Shown in pieces: positions 36,672 through 45,344 of a DNA stretch of 47,286 nt. Under the pieces are notes generated by a model. It made no database searches. It was not told the DNA's origin and saw nothing but the letters and a program-made list of their open reading frames with translations. How positions within the stretch are numbered: the first letter of the stretch is position 1; each line of letters opens with the position of its first letter. Position numbers and translations under genes: made by a program. Location: positions 1-47,286 of the forward strand of contig CAKZLL010000024.1 of NCBI GenBank assembly GCA_937125475.1, read 5' to 3'. The DNA is from an uncultured Saprospiraceae bacterium (GTDB taxonomy: Bacteria; Bacteroidota; Bacteroidia; Chitinophagales; Saprospiraceae).

Positions 36672-37694
36672 ATGAGAAATATCATTATATTTTTTTTGTT
36701 ACTCTTTACTTCTTCTATGTCGTTCGGACAGGCACAAGGCAATAGCCGTCATTCGAATGATAATAACGCTTATCGCCGAAATCCTCAAACACAAAAATGG
36801 GAAAAAGTACCCGTTACCAAACCTGCAAGTGCTGTTAGAAATAACAATCAAAGCGTTTCATTAAACCTAAAAATACTACTTAATCAAGAGGCGGATACTT
36901 ATGTAGCTATCTTTCATTTGTCGCAAGTCGGTGCTAGAGCTGGGCAAGCAGATTCTTTAATGAATGATAGAATTAATGGTTTTAAATCGAAATTGGCACA
37001 ATTAGGTATTTCCGATGAAGCTATTTTCATGGATGTATTGAGTTTTGTTCCAGTTTATGAATATCAAGTTCAGCGGAAGCTTTTTAGTAAAAAATACTTA
37101 GAAATACCGAAAGGGTTTGAGTTGAAAAAGAACATTCACATTAAATTTAAAAATGAAAAAGTATTAGATCGCATCATGACTGCCGCTGCTCAGAATGAAA
37201 TTTATGATTTTGTTCGCCTCAATTATTTTGTAGAAGATGTAGAAGGTGCGTACAAAAAAATGAGAGCCAAAGCCCTTGAATTAATCAAAGGCAGAGAGAC
37301 GTATTATCGACAACTTGGTGTTGAATTAGATACATTATATAGAACAATCTCGGAAGGACATTCTTTGGCTTATCCTTATGAAAGTTATTCTAGTTATGAA
37401 GCTTATACTAGCAATAATTTATTAAATGATGTGAAAGCTGGAAAAGTAAGGAAAGCAAACAAAGCTACGACAGTTTATTATAAACCAATGGATTATCGAG
37501 CATTTGACGCGGTGATTAATCCTGTTATTTTTAAGCCAGTAGTTCAATTTAGTTATAATTTGCATGTGAATTATGAGCGAAATAAATCGAAAAGTAATCC
37601 AAATCGATATAAGGTGAAAAAGCAGATAGAAAAACAATTTTATTTGATTAAGCCTGACGGCAATTTGCAATTATTGGACGTGAATAGGCAGTAA
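36672..37694 (+). CDS. Secreted SIMPL-domain-like protein
   Basis: A 340-residue exported protein. The start at 36672 gives the signal peptide MRNIIIFFLLLFTSSMSFGQ. The body resembles the SIMPL (DUF541) fold of periplasmic proteins: an opening strand (ADTYVAIFHLSQVGARAGQA), the pair-forming LGISDEAIFMDVLSFVPVYEYQV, and DFVRLNYFVEDVEGAYKKMRAKALELIKGR. The match is by pattern and is moderate. It has a Gln/Asn-rich N-terminus after the signal. The function of SIMPL proteins is mostly unknown. Confidence 0.65.
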   Translation: MRNIIIFFLLLFTSSMSFGQAQGNSRHSNDNNAYRRNPQTQKWEKVPVTKPASAVRNNNQSVSLNLKILLNQEADTYVAIFHLSQVGARAGQADSLMNDRINGFKSKLAQLGISDEAIFMDVLSFVPVYEYQVQRKLFSKKYLEIPKGFELKKNIHIKFKNEKVLDRIMTAAAQNEIYDFVRLNYFVEDVEGAYKKMRAKALELIKGRETYYRQLGVELDTLYRTISEGHSLAYPYESYSSYEAYTSNNLLNDVKAGKVRKANKATTVYYKPMDYRAFDAVINPVIFKPVVQFSYNLHVNYERNKSKSNPNRYKVKKQIEKQFYLIKPDGNLQLLDVNRQ

Positions 37695-37791
37695 GCTAAA
37701 AACGCGTTATTCAAAACTAAAAAACAGTATTTTAATCCTTATACTTGTGAATAGATAGCATGATGTAATTACTATCTCAATATTCAACAGT

Positions 37792-39888
37792 ATGAAAAAA
37801 ATCAATCCAAACTTTAATACCTTAAATAAAGACAATTTGCTTAATTATTTTTTAGGCAAATTGTCTTTTCGTTTTTTTAAATTGAATATATCGCACTATT
37901 TGCCTTTATTATTAACGCTTTTTCTATTTCACTCTTGCACTTCTACTATGACAGACACATTCCCAAACTATACAGGCAATGATTTAGGTTTAACCTATTC
38001 TCCCGAACAATCAACTTTCAAAGTTTGGTCGCCTACGGCTGATTTTATGACATTGCACATTCATAATGCGAATGATGGGGATATTGATGAAAATTTAATT
38101 CCTGAGTCAACTCATCCAATGGAAAAAGATGAAAATGGTGTTTTTGTGGTCACATTAGAAGGTGATTTGGAAGGTCAATTTTATACTTTTCAAATTCAAA
38201 AAGATGGAAAAATGCTTGCTCCAGTTCCCGATCCTTATGCGATTGCAACGGGTGTGAATGGGCATCGAGCGATGGTTGTCGATCTGAAAAAGACAAATCC
38301 GATTGGCTGGGAAAATGACCAAAAACCGCCATTGAAAAATCCAACGGATATTATTATTTACGAATTGCACGTTCGGGATTTATCTTCTCATCCTAATTCA
38401 AATATTCAAAACAGCGGCTTATTTTTAGGCTTGACTGAAACAGGAACAAAATCTGCGGATGGACATGCCACAGGTATTGATCATATCAAGGAATTAGGTG
38501 CAACACATATTCATCTTTTACCTGTTTATGATTTCTCACCCAACTCTATTGATGAAAAAAATCCGACTGAGCGCTTTAATTGGGGCTATGATCCTCAAAA
38601 TTATAATGTTCCTGAAGGTGCTTATTCTAGTAATCCTTATGATGGTCGAGTGAGAATTAAGGAATTTAAACAAATGGTTAAAACATTACACGACAATGAT
38701 TTACGTGTCATTATGGATGTAGTTTATAATCATACAGGCGAAACAGAAAAATCAAACTTTAATCAATTAATGCCTGATTATTATTATCGTAAAAATGAAG
38801 ATGGTTCGTTTTCTAATGCGTCGGGCTGTGGCAATGAAACCGCTTCCGAGCAATTTATGGTTAGAAAATTCATGGTTGAATCCTTGACCTATTGGGCAAA
38901 AGAATATCACATTGATGGTTTTCGAGTGGACTTAATGGGCATTCATGACATTGAAACGATGAATATTATTTCCGAAGAATTACACAAAATTGATCCAACT
39001 ATTTTTATTTATGGAGAAGGTTGGACGGCAGGTGATAGCCCTTTACCGCTTGAAAAACGCGCAGTAAAAGCTCATGGAAAACAACTTAAAAACATAGCTG
39101 TTTTTAGTGATGATTTGCGAGATGGTTTGAAAGGTAGTGTTTTTAATCATGAAGAAAAAGGTTTTGTAAGTGGCAAAAAGGGAATGGAAGAAAGCATCAA
39201 GTTTGGTGTAGTTGCTTCAACGGATCATCCTCAAGTTGATTATAAAGCCGTCAATTATTCAGATACTTCTTGGTCGTCTTCGCCTAGTCAAACGATTTCT
39301 TATGTTTCTTGCCACGATAATCACACGCTTTTTGATCGCCTTCAAATTTCTAATAAAAAAGACGATGAAACTACGCGTTTGAAAATGCATCGCCTCGCCA
39401 ATTCTATTGTCTTGACTTCTCAGGGGGTTCCGTTTTTGCATGCTGGAACAGAGTTAGCTCGTACCAAACAAGGGGTTGAAAATTCATATCAACATCCAGA
39501 TTCAATTAATCAAATTGATTGGTCAAGAAAAACGGATTATTACGATCATTTCAAATATTATCAAAAATTAGTTGATTTGCGAAAAGCACATCCAGCATTT
39601 AGAATGCCAACGACCAAAATGATACAAAAGCATTTGCGCTTTTTTGAGAACCTGCCAGAAGGCGTAGTAGCTTATCAAATTTCAGATTATGCGAATGGAG
39701 ATACGTGGAAAAATATCATTGTGATTTATAATGGAAATCCTGAAACAGTTAATTTAAATCTGGCAAATGGTAAATGGCAAATTCAATGGTTGGGTGAAAA
39801 AAGTAACATGACAAAACGTATTTCTAGTACGGATGGTCACAATATAAAAGTAGAAGAGATTAGTTGTTATATTTTGTTTCAAAATTAA
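37792..39888 (+). CDS. pulA: Type I pullulanase, lipoprotein (GH13)
   Basis: Debranching enzyme that cuts alpha-1,6 bonds in pullulan or glycogen-like glucans. The lipobox FLFHSC puts it on the cell envelope. An N-terminal CBM48-like domain (DLGLTYSPEQSTFKVWSPTAD) precedes the GH13 barrel with the usual motifs: DVVYNHTG (about 309), GFRVDLMG with nucleophile Asp380, YGEGW with acid Glu409, and SCHDNHTLFD with Asp509. About 700 residues. The 30 residues before the lipoprotein signal are unusual and overlap a terminator-shaped hairpin (37828-37873); a TTG at 37882 would give a compact lipoprotein signal (NISHYLPLLLTLFLFHSC) and may be the true start. Confidence 0.93.
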   Translation: MKKINPNFNTLNKDNLLNYFLGKLSFRFFKLNISHYLPLLLTLFLFHSCTSTMTDTFPNYTGNDLGLTYSPEQSTFKVWSPTADFMTLHIHNANDGDIDENLIPESTHPMEKDENGVFVVTLEGDLEGQFYTFQIQKDGKMLAPVPDPYAIATGVNGHRAMVVDLKKTNPIGWENDQKPPLKNPTDIIIYELHVRDLSSHPNSNIQNSGLFLGLTETGTKSADGHATGIDHIKELGATHIHLLPVYDFSPNSIDEKNPTERFNWGYDPQNYNVPEGAYSSNPYDGRVRIKEFKQMVKTLHDNDLRVIMDVVYNHTGETEKSNFNQLMPDYYYRKNEDGSFSNASGCGNETASEQFMVRKFMVESLTYWAKEYHIDGFRVDLMGIHDIETMNIISEELHKIDPTIFIYGEGWTAGDSPLPLEKRAVKAHGKQLKNIAVFSDDLRDGLKGSVFNHEEKGFVSGKKGMEESIKFGVVASTDHPQVDYKAVNYSDTSWSSSPSQTISYVSCHDNHTLFDRLQISNKKDDETTRLKMHRLANSIVLTSQGVPFLHAGTELARTKQGVENSYQHPDSINQIDWSRKTDYYDHFKYYQKLVDLRKAHPAFRMPTTKMIQKHLRFFENLPEGVVAYQISDYANGDTWKNIIVIYNGNPETVNLNLANGKWQIQWLGEKSNMTKRISSTDGHNIKVEEISCYILFQN
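37828..37873 (+). terminator. Terminator-like hairpin inside the 5' end of pulA
   Basis: AAAGACAATTTGC (37828-37840) pairs with GCAAATTGTCTTT (37856-37868), 13 bp perfect, followed by TCGTTTTTTT. It lies downstream of the annotated ATG and upstream of the lipoprotein signal, so it could attenuate transcription of pulA, or mark the true start as downstream. Confidence 0.65.
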
Positions 39889-39928
39889 AAAACTATAAAA
39901 AGCTTTAAACTTCCTATTTTATACGAAC

Positions 39929-39986
39929 AAAATTTCATTTAAAGTATTTTAATAATATTAATATTTGCTTTAAATGAAATTTTTTT
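39929..39986 (+). terminator. Terminator of pulA
   Basis: AAAATTTCATTTAAAG (39929-39944) pairs with its complement at 39968-39983, followed by TTT. Stem-rich in A-T but long; likely intrinsic terminator. Confidence 0.75.
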
Positions 39987-40060
39987 GTCAAAACAGAATA
40001 AAAATGGATATTAAGTACTCTTAATATTCAAATAGAATAGTTCTTTAGTGTAAAAAATTC

Positions 40061-40068
40061 TATTTTTG
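40061..40068 (+). promoter_or_regulatory. -7 box of the citrate synthase gene
   Basis: TATTTTTG, an exact TAnnTTTG match, 60 bp before the start codon. The -33 is poor. Confidence 0.5.
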
Positions 40069-40127
40069 CAAGTACAAACAATAATCATTTATACATAATT
40101 TATATTCAAATCTAAATATCTATATAT

Positions 40128-41441
40128 ATGGATCATCTCAAGCGAAAATTTCAAGAAAAAGCATTGGCTCAATTCAAAGCAACTAGAGCAATGCTTAAAG
40201 AACATGGTGGCGAGAAAGTTGGAGAAGTTAGTATTAGTCAGATCTTTGGAGGCGCACGAGGCGTTAAGACAATGGTTTGGGATACTTCACAATTAGATGC
40301 TACTGAAGGTATTCGTTTTAGAGGTTATTCTATTCCACAATTAAAAGAATTACTTCCTAAAGCACCAGGAGGAAAAGAGCCTTTGCCAGAAGGTTTGTTT
40401 CATTTGATGTTGATTGGTGAAATTCCAACTCAAGAAGAGGTTAGTTTTATTACTGCTGAATGGAAACGCCGAGCAGATGTACCAGCTACAACATTCAAAG
40501 TATTGGATAGCCTTCCTAAGACAACTCATCCGATGATTCAATTTATCATCGCGGTTAACTCTATGTCTGATGGCAGTGTCTTTTCTACACGTTATGCAGA
40601 AGGGATGAGAAAATCGGATTATTGGGATGCTACTTATGAAGATACGATGAACTTAATCGCGCGTCTGCCAATAGTTGCTGCTTATATTTTCCGTCGTTCT
40701 TTCTTCGATGGCGATCATATCGCAGCAGATCCTAGTTTAGATTGGGCAGCGAACTTTGCTCATATGCTAGGTGTTTCGGATGATGACGGTTTCAAAAGCT
40801 TAATGCGTTTATATTTGACTATTCATGCGGATCATGAAGGTGGAAATGCTTCTGCACATACGGCACATTTAGTTGGTTCTACATTGAGTGATGCTTATCT
40901 TTCATTGGCTGGCGGATTAAACTCATTGGCTGGACCTTTACATGGATTAGCAAATCAAGAAGTAATTAAGTGGATTTTTGAAATGGTTGAAACCATTGGA
41001 TCTGATGAGCCAACCGCAGCACAAATTGCTGATTACGTTCAAAAAACATTAGACGAAGGAAAAGTAATTCCAGGGTATGGACACGCAGTATTACGTCAAC
41101 CAGATCCTCGTTTTACAGCACAACGCCTATTTGCTGAGGAGTATATTCCTGAAGGCAAAATGGTTAATGTTGTTTGGAAAGGTTTTGAAGTTATTCCAGA
41201 TATCCTTAAAGGTTTGGGGAAAGTGAAAAATCCTTGGCCGAATGTAGATGCGCACTCTGGAGCTATTTTGGTACACTATGGAATGGATCAATTTAGTTTC
41301 TATACTGTATTGTTTGGTGTTTCTCGTGCAACAGGAATTTTAGCACAGATGTGCTGGTCTCGTGCAATGGGCTTTCCTTTGGAGCGCCCAAAATCAGTTA
41401 CAACAGAGTGGGTTCACGATTTCTTATCTAAAAAAGGGTAA
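40128..41441 (+). CDS. gltA: Citrate synthase, eukaryotic (mitochondrial) type
   Basis: Condenses acetyl-CoA and oxaloacetate to citrate. The sequence follows mitochondrial citrate synthases rather than the usual bacterial hexameric type: GGARGVKTMVWDTSQLDATEGIRFRGYSIPQ, GGKEPLPEGLFHLMLIGEIPT. The active-site residues are recognisable: His in SAHTAHLVGSTLSDAYLS, His in PGYGHAVLRQPDPR and Asp in NVDAHSGAILVHYG. It has no mitochondrial-style presequence; the mature-type start MDHLKRKFQEKA is in keeping with that. 437 residues. Confidence 0.93.
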   Translation: MDHLKRKFQEKALAQFKATRAMLKEHGGEKVGEVSISQIFGGARGVKTMVWDTSQLDATEGIRFRGYSIPQLKELLPKAPGGKEPLPEGLFHLMLIGEIPTQEEVSFITAEWKRRADVPATTFKVLDSLPKTTHPMIQFIIAVNSMSDGSVFSTRYAEGMRKSDYWDATYEDTMNLIARLPIVAAYIFRRSFFDGDHIAADPSLDWAANFAHMLGVSDDDGFKSLMRLYLTIHADHEGGNASAHTAHLVGSTLSDAYLSLAGGLNSLAGPLHGLANQEVIKWIFEMVETIGSDEPTAAQIADYVQKTLDEGKVIPGYGHAVLRQPDPRFTAQRLFAEEYIPEGKMVNVVWKGFEVIPDILKGLGKVKNPWPNVDAHSGAILVHYGMDQFSFYTVLFGVSRATGILAQMCWSRAMGFPLERPKSVTTEWVHDFLSKKG

Positions 41442-41613
41442 TTAATTGATAGTTGATAATGGAGAATTGATAATGCCTAAGTTAGCGTATTATTGATGCC
41501 TAGTTAAAAAAGATTTATCTAACTTTCGAGTTGGATAAATCTTTTTTATTACTTGTTAGAAATATGCTAACTCATTCATTATCAATTGTCAATTTTCCAT
41601 TATCAATTAATTA
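41442..41613. repeat. Nested palindrome between citrate synthase and tsaB genes
   Basis: Outer inverted arms, about 41442-41495 and 41561-41613 (AATTGATAATGG and GTTAGC blocks in the left arm, their complements in the right), enclose a strong terminator: AAAAAAGATTTATC then TAACT (41506-41524), a TTCG tetraloop, and the matching arm 41529-41547. The arms differ by two 7-nt insertions. The right arm ends 3 nt before the tsaB start codon, so the leader of tsaB lies inside the structure. Confidence 0.75.
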
Positions 41614-41615
41614 AA

Positions 41616-42293
41616 ATGATTTTACTTATAGAAACATCGACGGATATTTGTTCAGTGGGTATTGCGGAAGAAGGGAAAATATTAGTAGAAAAAACTAGCT
41701 CAGAAAAATATTCTCATGCTAGTCGCCTTACTTTATTTATTGAAGCAGCTTGCCAATCAATTGATATTACTTTACAGGATCTTAAAGCTGTAGCAGTCAG
41801 TATTGGACCTGGTTCTTATACTGGACTGCGGATAGGCTTGTCAACCGCAAAAGGTACTTGTTATGCCTTGGGTATTCCTTTAATTGCTGTTGATACGCTG
41901 AAAGGTTTGGCTTGTAAAGGTATGCAAATAGAACCAAACGCTTCGTATTTTATTCCAATGATTGACGCTCGACGAATGGAAGTTTATACCGTTCTATACG
42001 ATCAAGCTTGGGAAGAACTAGTACCTAATCAAGCAATGATATTGGATGAGAAAAGTTTTTCTGAATTTTTAAATTCAGGAAAAACGATAGTATTTTTAGG
42101 AAATGGTGCAGAGAAATGTAAAAGCCTTTTTGAGAAGGCAAACACTATTTTCTTGAATGAATTATGTGCTGCTAGTAATTTAGCTGAATTAGCTCATCAA
42201 AAATTTGTTCAGCAAGATTTTGCAGATTTGGCTTATATAGAACCAAATTATTTCAAGCCACCCAATATTACCAAACCTAGGAAATTATTATAA
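41616..42293 (+). CDS. tsaB: tRNA threonylcarbamoyladenosine biosynthesis protein TsaB
   Basis: Partner of TsaD in making t6A at position 37 of ANN-decoding tRNAs. The actin-like fold motifs are present: ILLIETSTDICSVGIAEEGK, EKYSHASRLTLFIEAA, the loop VSIGPGSYTGLRIGLSTAKGTCYA and IPLIAVDTLKGLA. 225 residues, normal for TsaB. The start ATG at 41616 was chosen over an upstream TTG at 41586, which would add 10 residues encoded by the palindrome. Confidence 0.93.
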   Translation: MILLIETSTDICSVGIAEEGKILVEKTSSEKYSHASRLTLFIEAACQSIDITLQDLKAVAVSIGPGSYTGLRIGLSTAKGTCYALGIPLIAVDTLKGLACKGMQIEPNASYFIPMIDARRMEVYTVLYDQAWEELVPNQAMILDEKSFSEFLNSGKTIVFLGNGAEKCKSLFEKANTIFLNELCAASNLAELAHQKFVQQDFADLAYIEPNYFKPPNITKPRKLL

Positions 42294-42325
42294 ATCAAAA
42301 ATAACAGATTAGACAATCAAGAATC

Positions 42326-42364
42326 AAAAAGAGCCATTTCTTATATAAGAAAATGGCTCTTTTT
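42326..42364 (+). terminator. Bidirectional terminator between convergent tsaB and tonB genes
   Basis: AAAAAGAGCCATTTCTT (42326-42342) pairs with AAGAAAATGGCTCTTTTT (42347-42364), one extra A in the right arm. Both flanks are A/T tracts. Confidence 0.88.
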
Positions 42365-42385
42365 ATTGTTTACCAAAAGTAAATA

Positions 42386-43282
42386 CTACTGTAATCTAAA
42401 ACGAATAGGCATAGTATATTTTACTTTTACAGGCTGCCTTCTTTGGTCACCTGGCTTCCATTTTTGTGGCATATTATTCATCATATTAACCACTCGAACA
42501 GCTTCTTCTCCACATCCACCTCCGATGTCTTTCACTAATTCTACATCTTTAACAGAACCGTCTTTATCTACAACGAACATTACAACTACTGGTCCTTGAA
42601 TACCATTTTCTTTGGCAATCGCAGGGTATTTGATGTTTTTGTACATGAACTTCAACATGTTAGTCTCCGTACATTTTTTACGTTCCTTTTCTGTTGGTAA
42701 ATCTTCACAACCAGGAAATACAGGCATATTCTCTACACGAGTGAATATTTCTTCAATGATTTCTTCTTCTGGCTCTTCTTCTACAATCTCAGGAGCTTCA
42801 ACAACCTCTTCAACTGTTTCTTCAACAGGATCTACATCAACGATTTCTTCTTCGTCAAATTCTTGACTTTCGAATTCGATGTCTTCTTCCACTTCTTCAT
42901 CAGGAACTTCTTCAATTACTGGTGGTGGTGGTGGTGGTGGCGGTGGTGGTGGTGGTGCAGTACGAGGAATCTCTTGCTCGATATCATCGATACTTTCCAT
43001 TACCAACAAATCTTCGTCGATTATTTTCTCAAACTTAGTATAGCTAAAAAGCAATACTGTCAATGCTACTGAACATGCTAGTCCAAATAGCCAGTTAGTT
43101 GTGCTATATCCAAAAGCATTCGCTTCATTATGCTTTTTAACTTTTGCACCTGCGCCACTTTTGCTCATGGCTAGTTTAGGAGCATTGCTATTAAAATAAC
43201 CTCTCATCAGGAAAATAATCCCAATAGTTAGTCCAGCAAGTACCAATAAACCATAGCCGATTCCGGCTCCTGTTAATGCCAT
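42386..43282 (-). CDS. TonB-like energy transducer, paralogue 2
   Basis: A 298-residue transducer with the same layout as the 32444 gene: membrane segments at about 8-28 and 64-84, a stretch of twelve Pro then an acidic VEEDIEFESQEFDEEEIVDV linker spanning the periplasm, then the TonB domain (VENMPVFPGCEDLPTEKER, FMYKNIKYPAIAKENGIQGP, KWKPGDQRRQPVKVKYTMP). The Pro tract comes from a (GGT)n-type repeat, so its length may vary. It faces gcvH's gene upstream on the same strand (75 bp gap). Confidence 0.92.
   Translation of the reverse strand: MALTGAGIGYGLLVLAGLTIGIIFLMRGYFNSNAPKLAMSKSGAGAKVKKHNEANAFGYSTTNWLFGLACSVALTVLLFSYTKFEKIIDEDLLVMESIDDIEQEIPRTAPPPPPPPPPPPPVIEEVPDEEVEEDIEFESQEFDEEEIVDVDPVEETVEEVVEAPEIVEEEPEEEIIEEIFTRVENMPVFPGCEDLPTEKERKKCTETNMLKFMYKNIKYPAIAKENGIQGPVVVMFVVDKDGSVKDVELVKDIGGGCGEEAVRVVNMMNNMPQKWKPGDQRRQPVKVKYTMPIRFRLQ
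42921..42956. repeat. Trinucleotide repeat encoding polyproline
   Basis: Twelve consecutive GGT/GGC triplets on the plus strand (only one GGC) encode the Pro tract of the TonB-like protein. Slippage here would change linker length by single prolines without a frameshift. Confidence 0.9.
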
Positions 43283-43357
43283 AACTTACATTTTTACTCG
43301 GTTCAACAATAAAATTTTAATAATATTTTTATCTAAATAATCTCTAGTGAATTAATC

Positions 43358-43744
43358 TTAATTGTTAATAAGTGCTGCGTATTCGTCAGCAGATAATAGA
43401 TCATCTAATTCACTCAGATCACTAATTTTTATTTTTACTAACCATCCTTTTTCATAAGGATCCTCATTGAGGATTTCAGGCTGATCATCTAAGATTTCAT
43501 TAATTTCTGTTATTGTTCCTGATATTGGAGCAATAATATCTGATACAGATTTAACAGATTCTACTGACCCAAATTGATCTCCTTTTGTAATTGAATCATC
43601 TACTTCTCCGTCAACCTCAACAAATACTAGATCTCCAAGTTCTGATTGAGCATGATCACTAATACCAATTGTAGCATGATCACCTTCAATACTAACCCAT
43701 TCATGATCTTCTGAATATTTTAATCCTGTTGGAATATTACTCAT
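43358..43744 (-). CDS. gcvH: Glycine cleavage system H protein
   Basis: Lipoyl carrier of the glycine cleavage system, shuttling the methylamine intermediate between P, T and L proteins. 128 residues. Lipoyl-accepting Lys65 sits in [15 protein letters not shown]; other marks are [24 protein letters not shown] and [14 protein letters not shown]. Shares strand and a short gap with the TonB-like gene downstream. Confidence 0.97.
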   Translation of the reverse strand: MSNIPTGLKYSEDHEWVSIEGDHATIGISDHAQSELGDLVFVEVDGEVDDSITKGDQFGSVESVKSVSDIIAPISGTITEINEILDDQPEILNEDPYEKGWLVKIKISDLSELDDLLSADEYAALINN

Positions 43745-43807
43745 CGTATTTTTAATTTAATTTTGGTTAAAAAAAACAAATTTTACCCTGTTTTTTATAC
43801 TTTGTCC

Positions 43808-43815
43808 CAAAAGTA
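43808..43815 (-). promoter_or_regulatory. -7 box of gcvH
   Basis: Minus strand reads TACTTTTG, matching TAnnTTTG, 64 bp before the gcvH start. No good -33. Confidence 0.45.
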
Positions 43816-43950
43816 AACTTTTTTTATATAAATATAACGAGAGAATGTATCATTTTTTGTTTTGTAATATGTAAGTGATTAATTCTGTGTTAAAATTTTC
43901 ACATAAAACATGAAAAAAGCGTGATAACTTCATTTCTTGGGGTTATTTTT

Positions 43951-44220
43951 CTGTTTTTAGAAGCCTACATTTAAGTAGATGTTAATTTTTTGTTTTTTGG
44001 TGTATGGTTATTTTATTTTTTTTAAAAAAAACTTAAAAAGTTCTTTCTCTTCTGTTTTTAGAAGCCTACATTTAAGTAGATGTTAACTTTTTATTTTTTG
44101 GTGTATGATTATTTTATTTTTTTAAAAAAACTTAAAAAGTTCTTTCTCTTCTGTTTTTTGAAACCTACATTTAAGTAGATGTTAACTTTTTATTTTTTGG
44201 TGTGTCTTATTAAAAAAAAC
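43951..44220. repeat. Tandem repeat of about 100 bp, 2.7 copies
   Basis: Copies begin at 43951, 44052 and 44151 (units of 101 and 99 bp, third copy partial), each starting CTGTTTTTAGAAGCCTACAT or a close variant and ending CTTAAAAAGTTCTTTCTCTT. Copies 1 and 2 differ at only a few positions. Each unit carries CTACATTTAAGTAG (a small inverted repeat) and AACTTAAAAAGTT. The third copy stops at the end of the tonB-like gene remnant. No reading frame. Confidence 0.9.
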
Positions 44221-44231
44221 AGGCATTATTT

Positions 44232-44415
44232 GGTTCTTTATGATTTTATGTGATGATTAATAATATCTTTTTTATTCTAAGCTTTTAACCTCCCCTAACC
44301 CCTCCAAAGGAGGGGAATCTAGCCAGTTGCTCCCCTCCTTTGGAGGGGCTGGGGGAGGTTAAAAACTTAGAGAATTAATCTTTTTAAAATCGACCACATA
44401 AAATCATAAAGAACC
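44232..44415. mobile_element. MITE-like element, 184 bp, with 8-bp target duplication, inside a tonB-like gene
   Basis: Terminal inverted repeats of 21 bp are perfect (44232-44252, starting GGTTCTTTATG, with 44395-44415), and the pairing continues inward to a strong core palindrome (44283-44316 with 44331-44364) that itself contains CCCCTCCAAAGGAGGGG hairpins. The 8-mer CATTATTT flanks both ends (44224-44231 and 44416-44423). No transposase. Its minus-strand left end supplies the last codons (G-S-L-stop) of the interrupted gene. The CCCCTCC core is a repeat seen often in Bacteroidota intergenic regions. Confidence 0.9.
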
Positions 44416-45063
44416 CATTATTTCAACTATATATATACAGATTTCTTCTTCAAAATCCTCTTCTTCTTGAATTGGAGCAACTACTTTTTTTATTTTCTCT
44501 ATAAAATCTTCTGCATTAAAATCGATTTCTTCGTCCAAATATTGATCGAAGTTTTCCGTTTCTTCTATTTCTACTGGAAGAGGTGGAGGCGAAGGAATAA
44601 TCTGATTATCGAAATGATTCTTTTCATGAAAAGAAATCACACTATTCTCATTGAATTCGACTGCTTCTATAATCGCTTCATTTGGAACAACCTCTATTTT
44701 TATAGGCGGTGGCAATGGAGGAGGAGGTACTGACGGATAACCAAAATGAAGGGAATCTAATTCGCATGAATAATCTATTAATAAATCTGGATCTATAACA
44801 GGCTCGTACTTTACCCAACTAAACACCAAAATCACGCAGCTTAAAGAATAGATCAAACCCACTCGAAAAAAATCCTTTCTAAATTGAAAGACATTGACTT
44901 CGGAGTATTTTTTAATTTTTATTGATGGGATTTTTTCCTCGTTTTTTGCCAGAAGAGCGGTTGTTCGTTCGGCAAGTTTGACTTTAATAGCGAAAATAAG
45001 CCCGATTAAAGCTATTACTCCGAATAGAAAATAAACCAATATTTGATTTTCAGTAAAAGTCAT
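44404..45063 (-). pseudogene. TonB-like energy transducer, paralogue 3, truncated by an insertion
   Basis: The surviving 219 codons match the N-terminal half of the TonB-like family: membrane segments (about 8-26 and 66-84), a linker with VPPPPLPPPIKIEVVPNEAI, and an acidic stretch ending EEDFEEEICIYIVEIM. The paralogues continue there with F-T-R-V-E-x-M-P-V-F-P-G-C. Here the frame enters the element at 44415 and stops at 44404. Beyond the element, the sequence resumes in frame as P-V-F, then departs into the tandem repeat without the rest of the TonB domain. Probably non-functional, or a receptor-less anchor. Confidence 0.85.
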
Positions 45064-45344
45064 TTGGAGGACTGTTTTAATGATTGAAGGTTATTTTTAC
45101 CCCATTTGAAAAGGGAAATTAGTCTTATCTCTTACCTGCACAGATGTAAGAACCTCTTAAAATGGTGTAAATGACTTTTATTTTTTAATGAAAAAAATCG
45201 GATAAGGAGGAAAAAATCACATAATGACCTAATTTTTAATAGGTTATCAAATTCTTAATCAAAAAAAAACAAGTTTTTTCGTTTTTAAAAAATCTAATCA
45301 TTTCCTTTGCACAAATTTTTATTAACAGCATTAGTCATTAGGTT

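Noticed and set aside
43745-44231. Glycine riboswitch ahead of gcvH
   Set aside because: I looked for the conserved GGAGAG and CCGAAGG cores and did not find them; the region holds tandem repeats instead.
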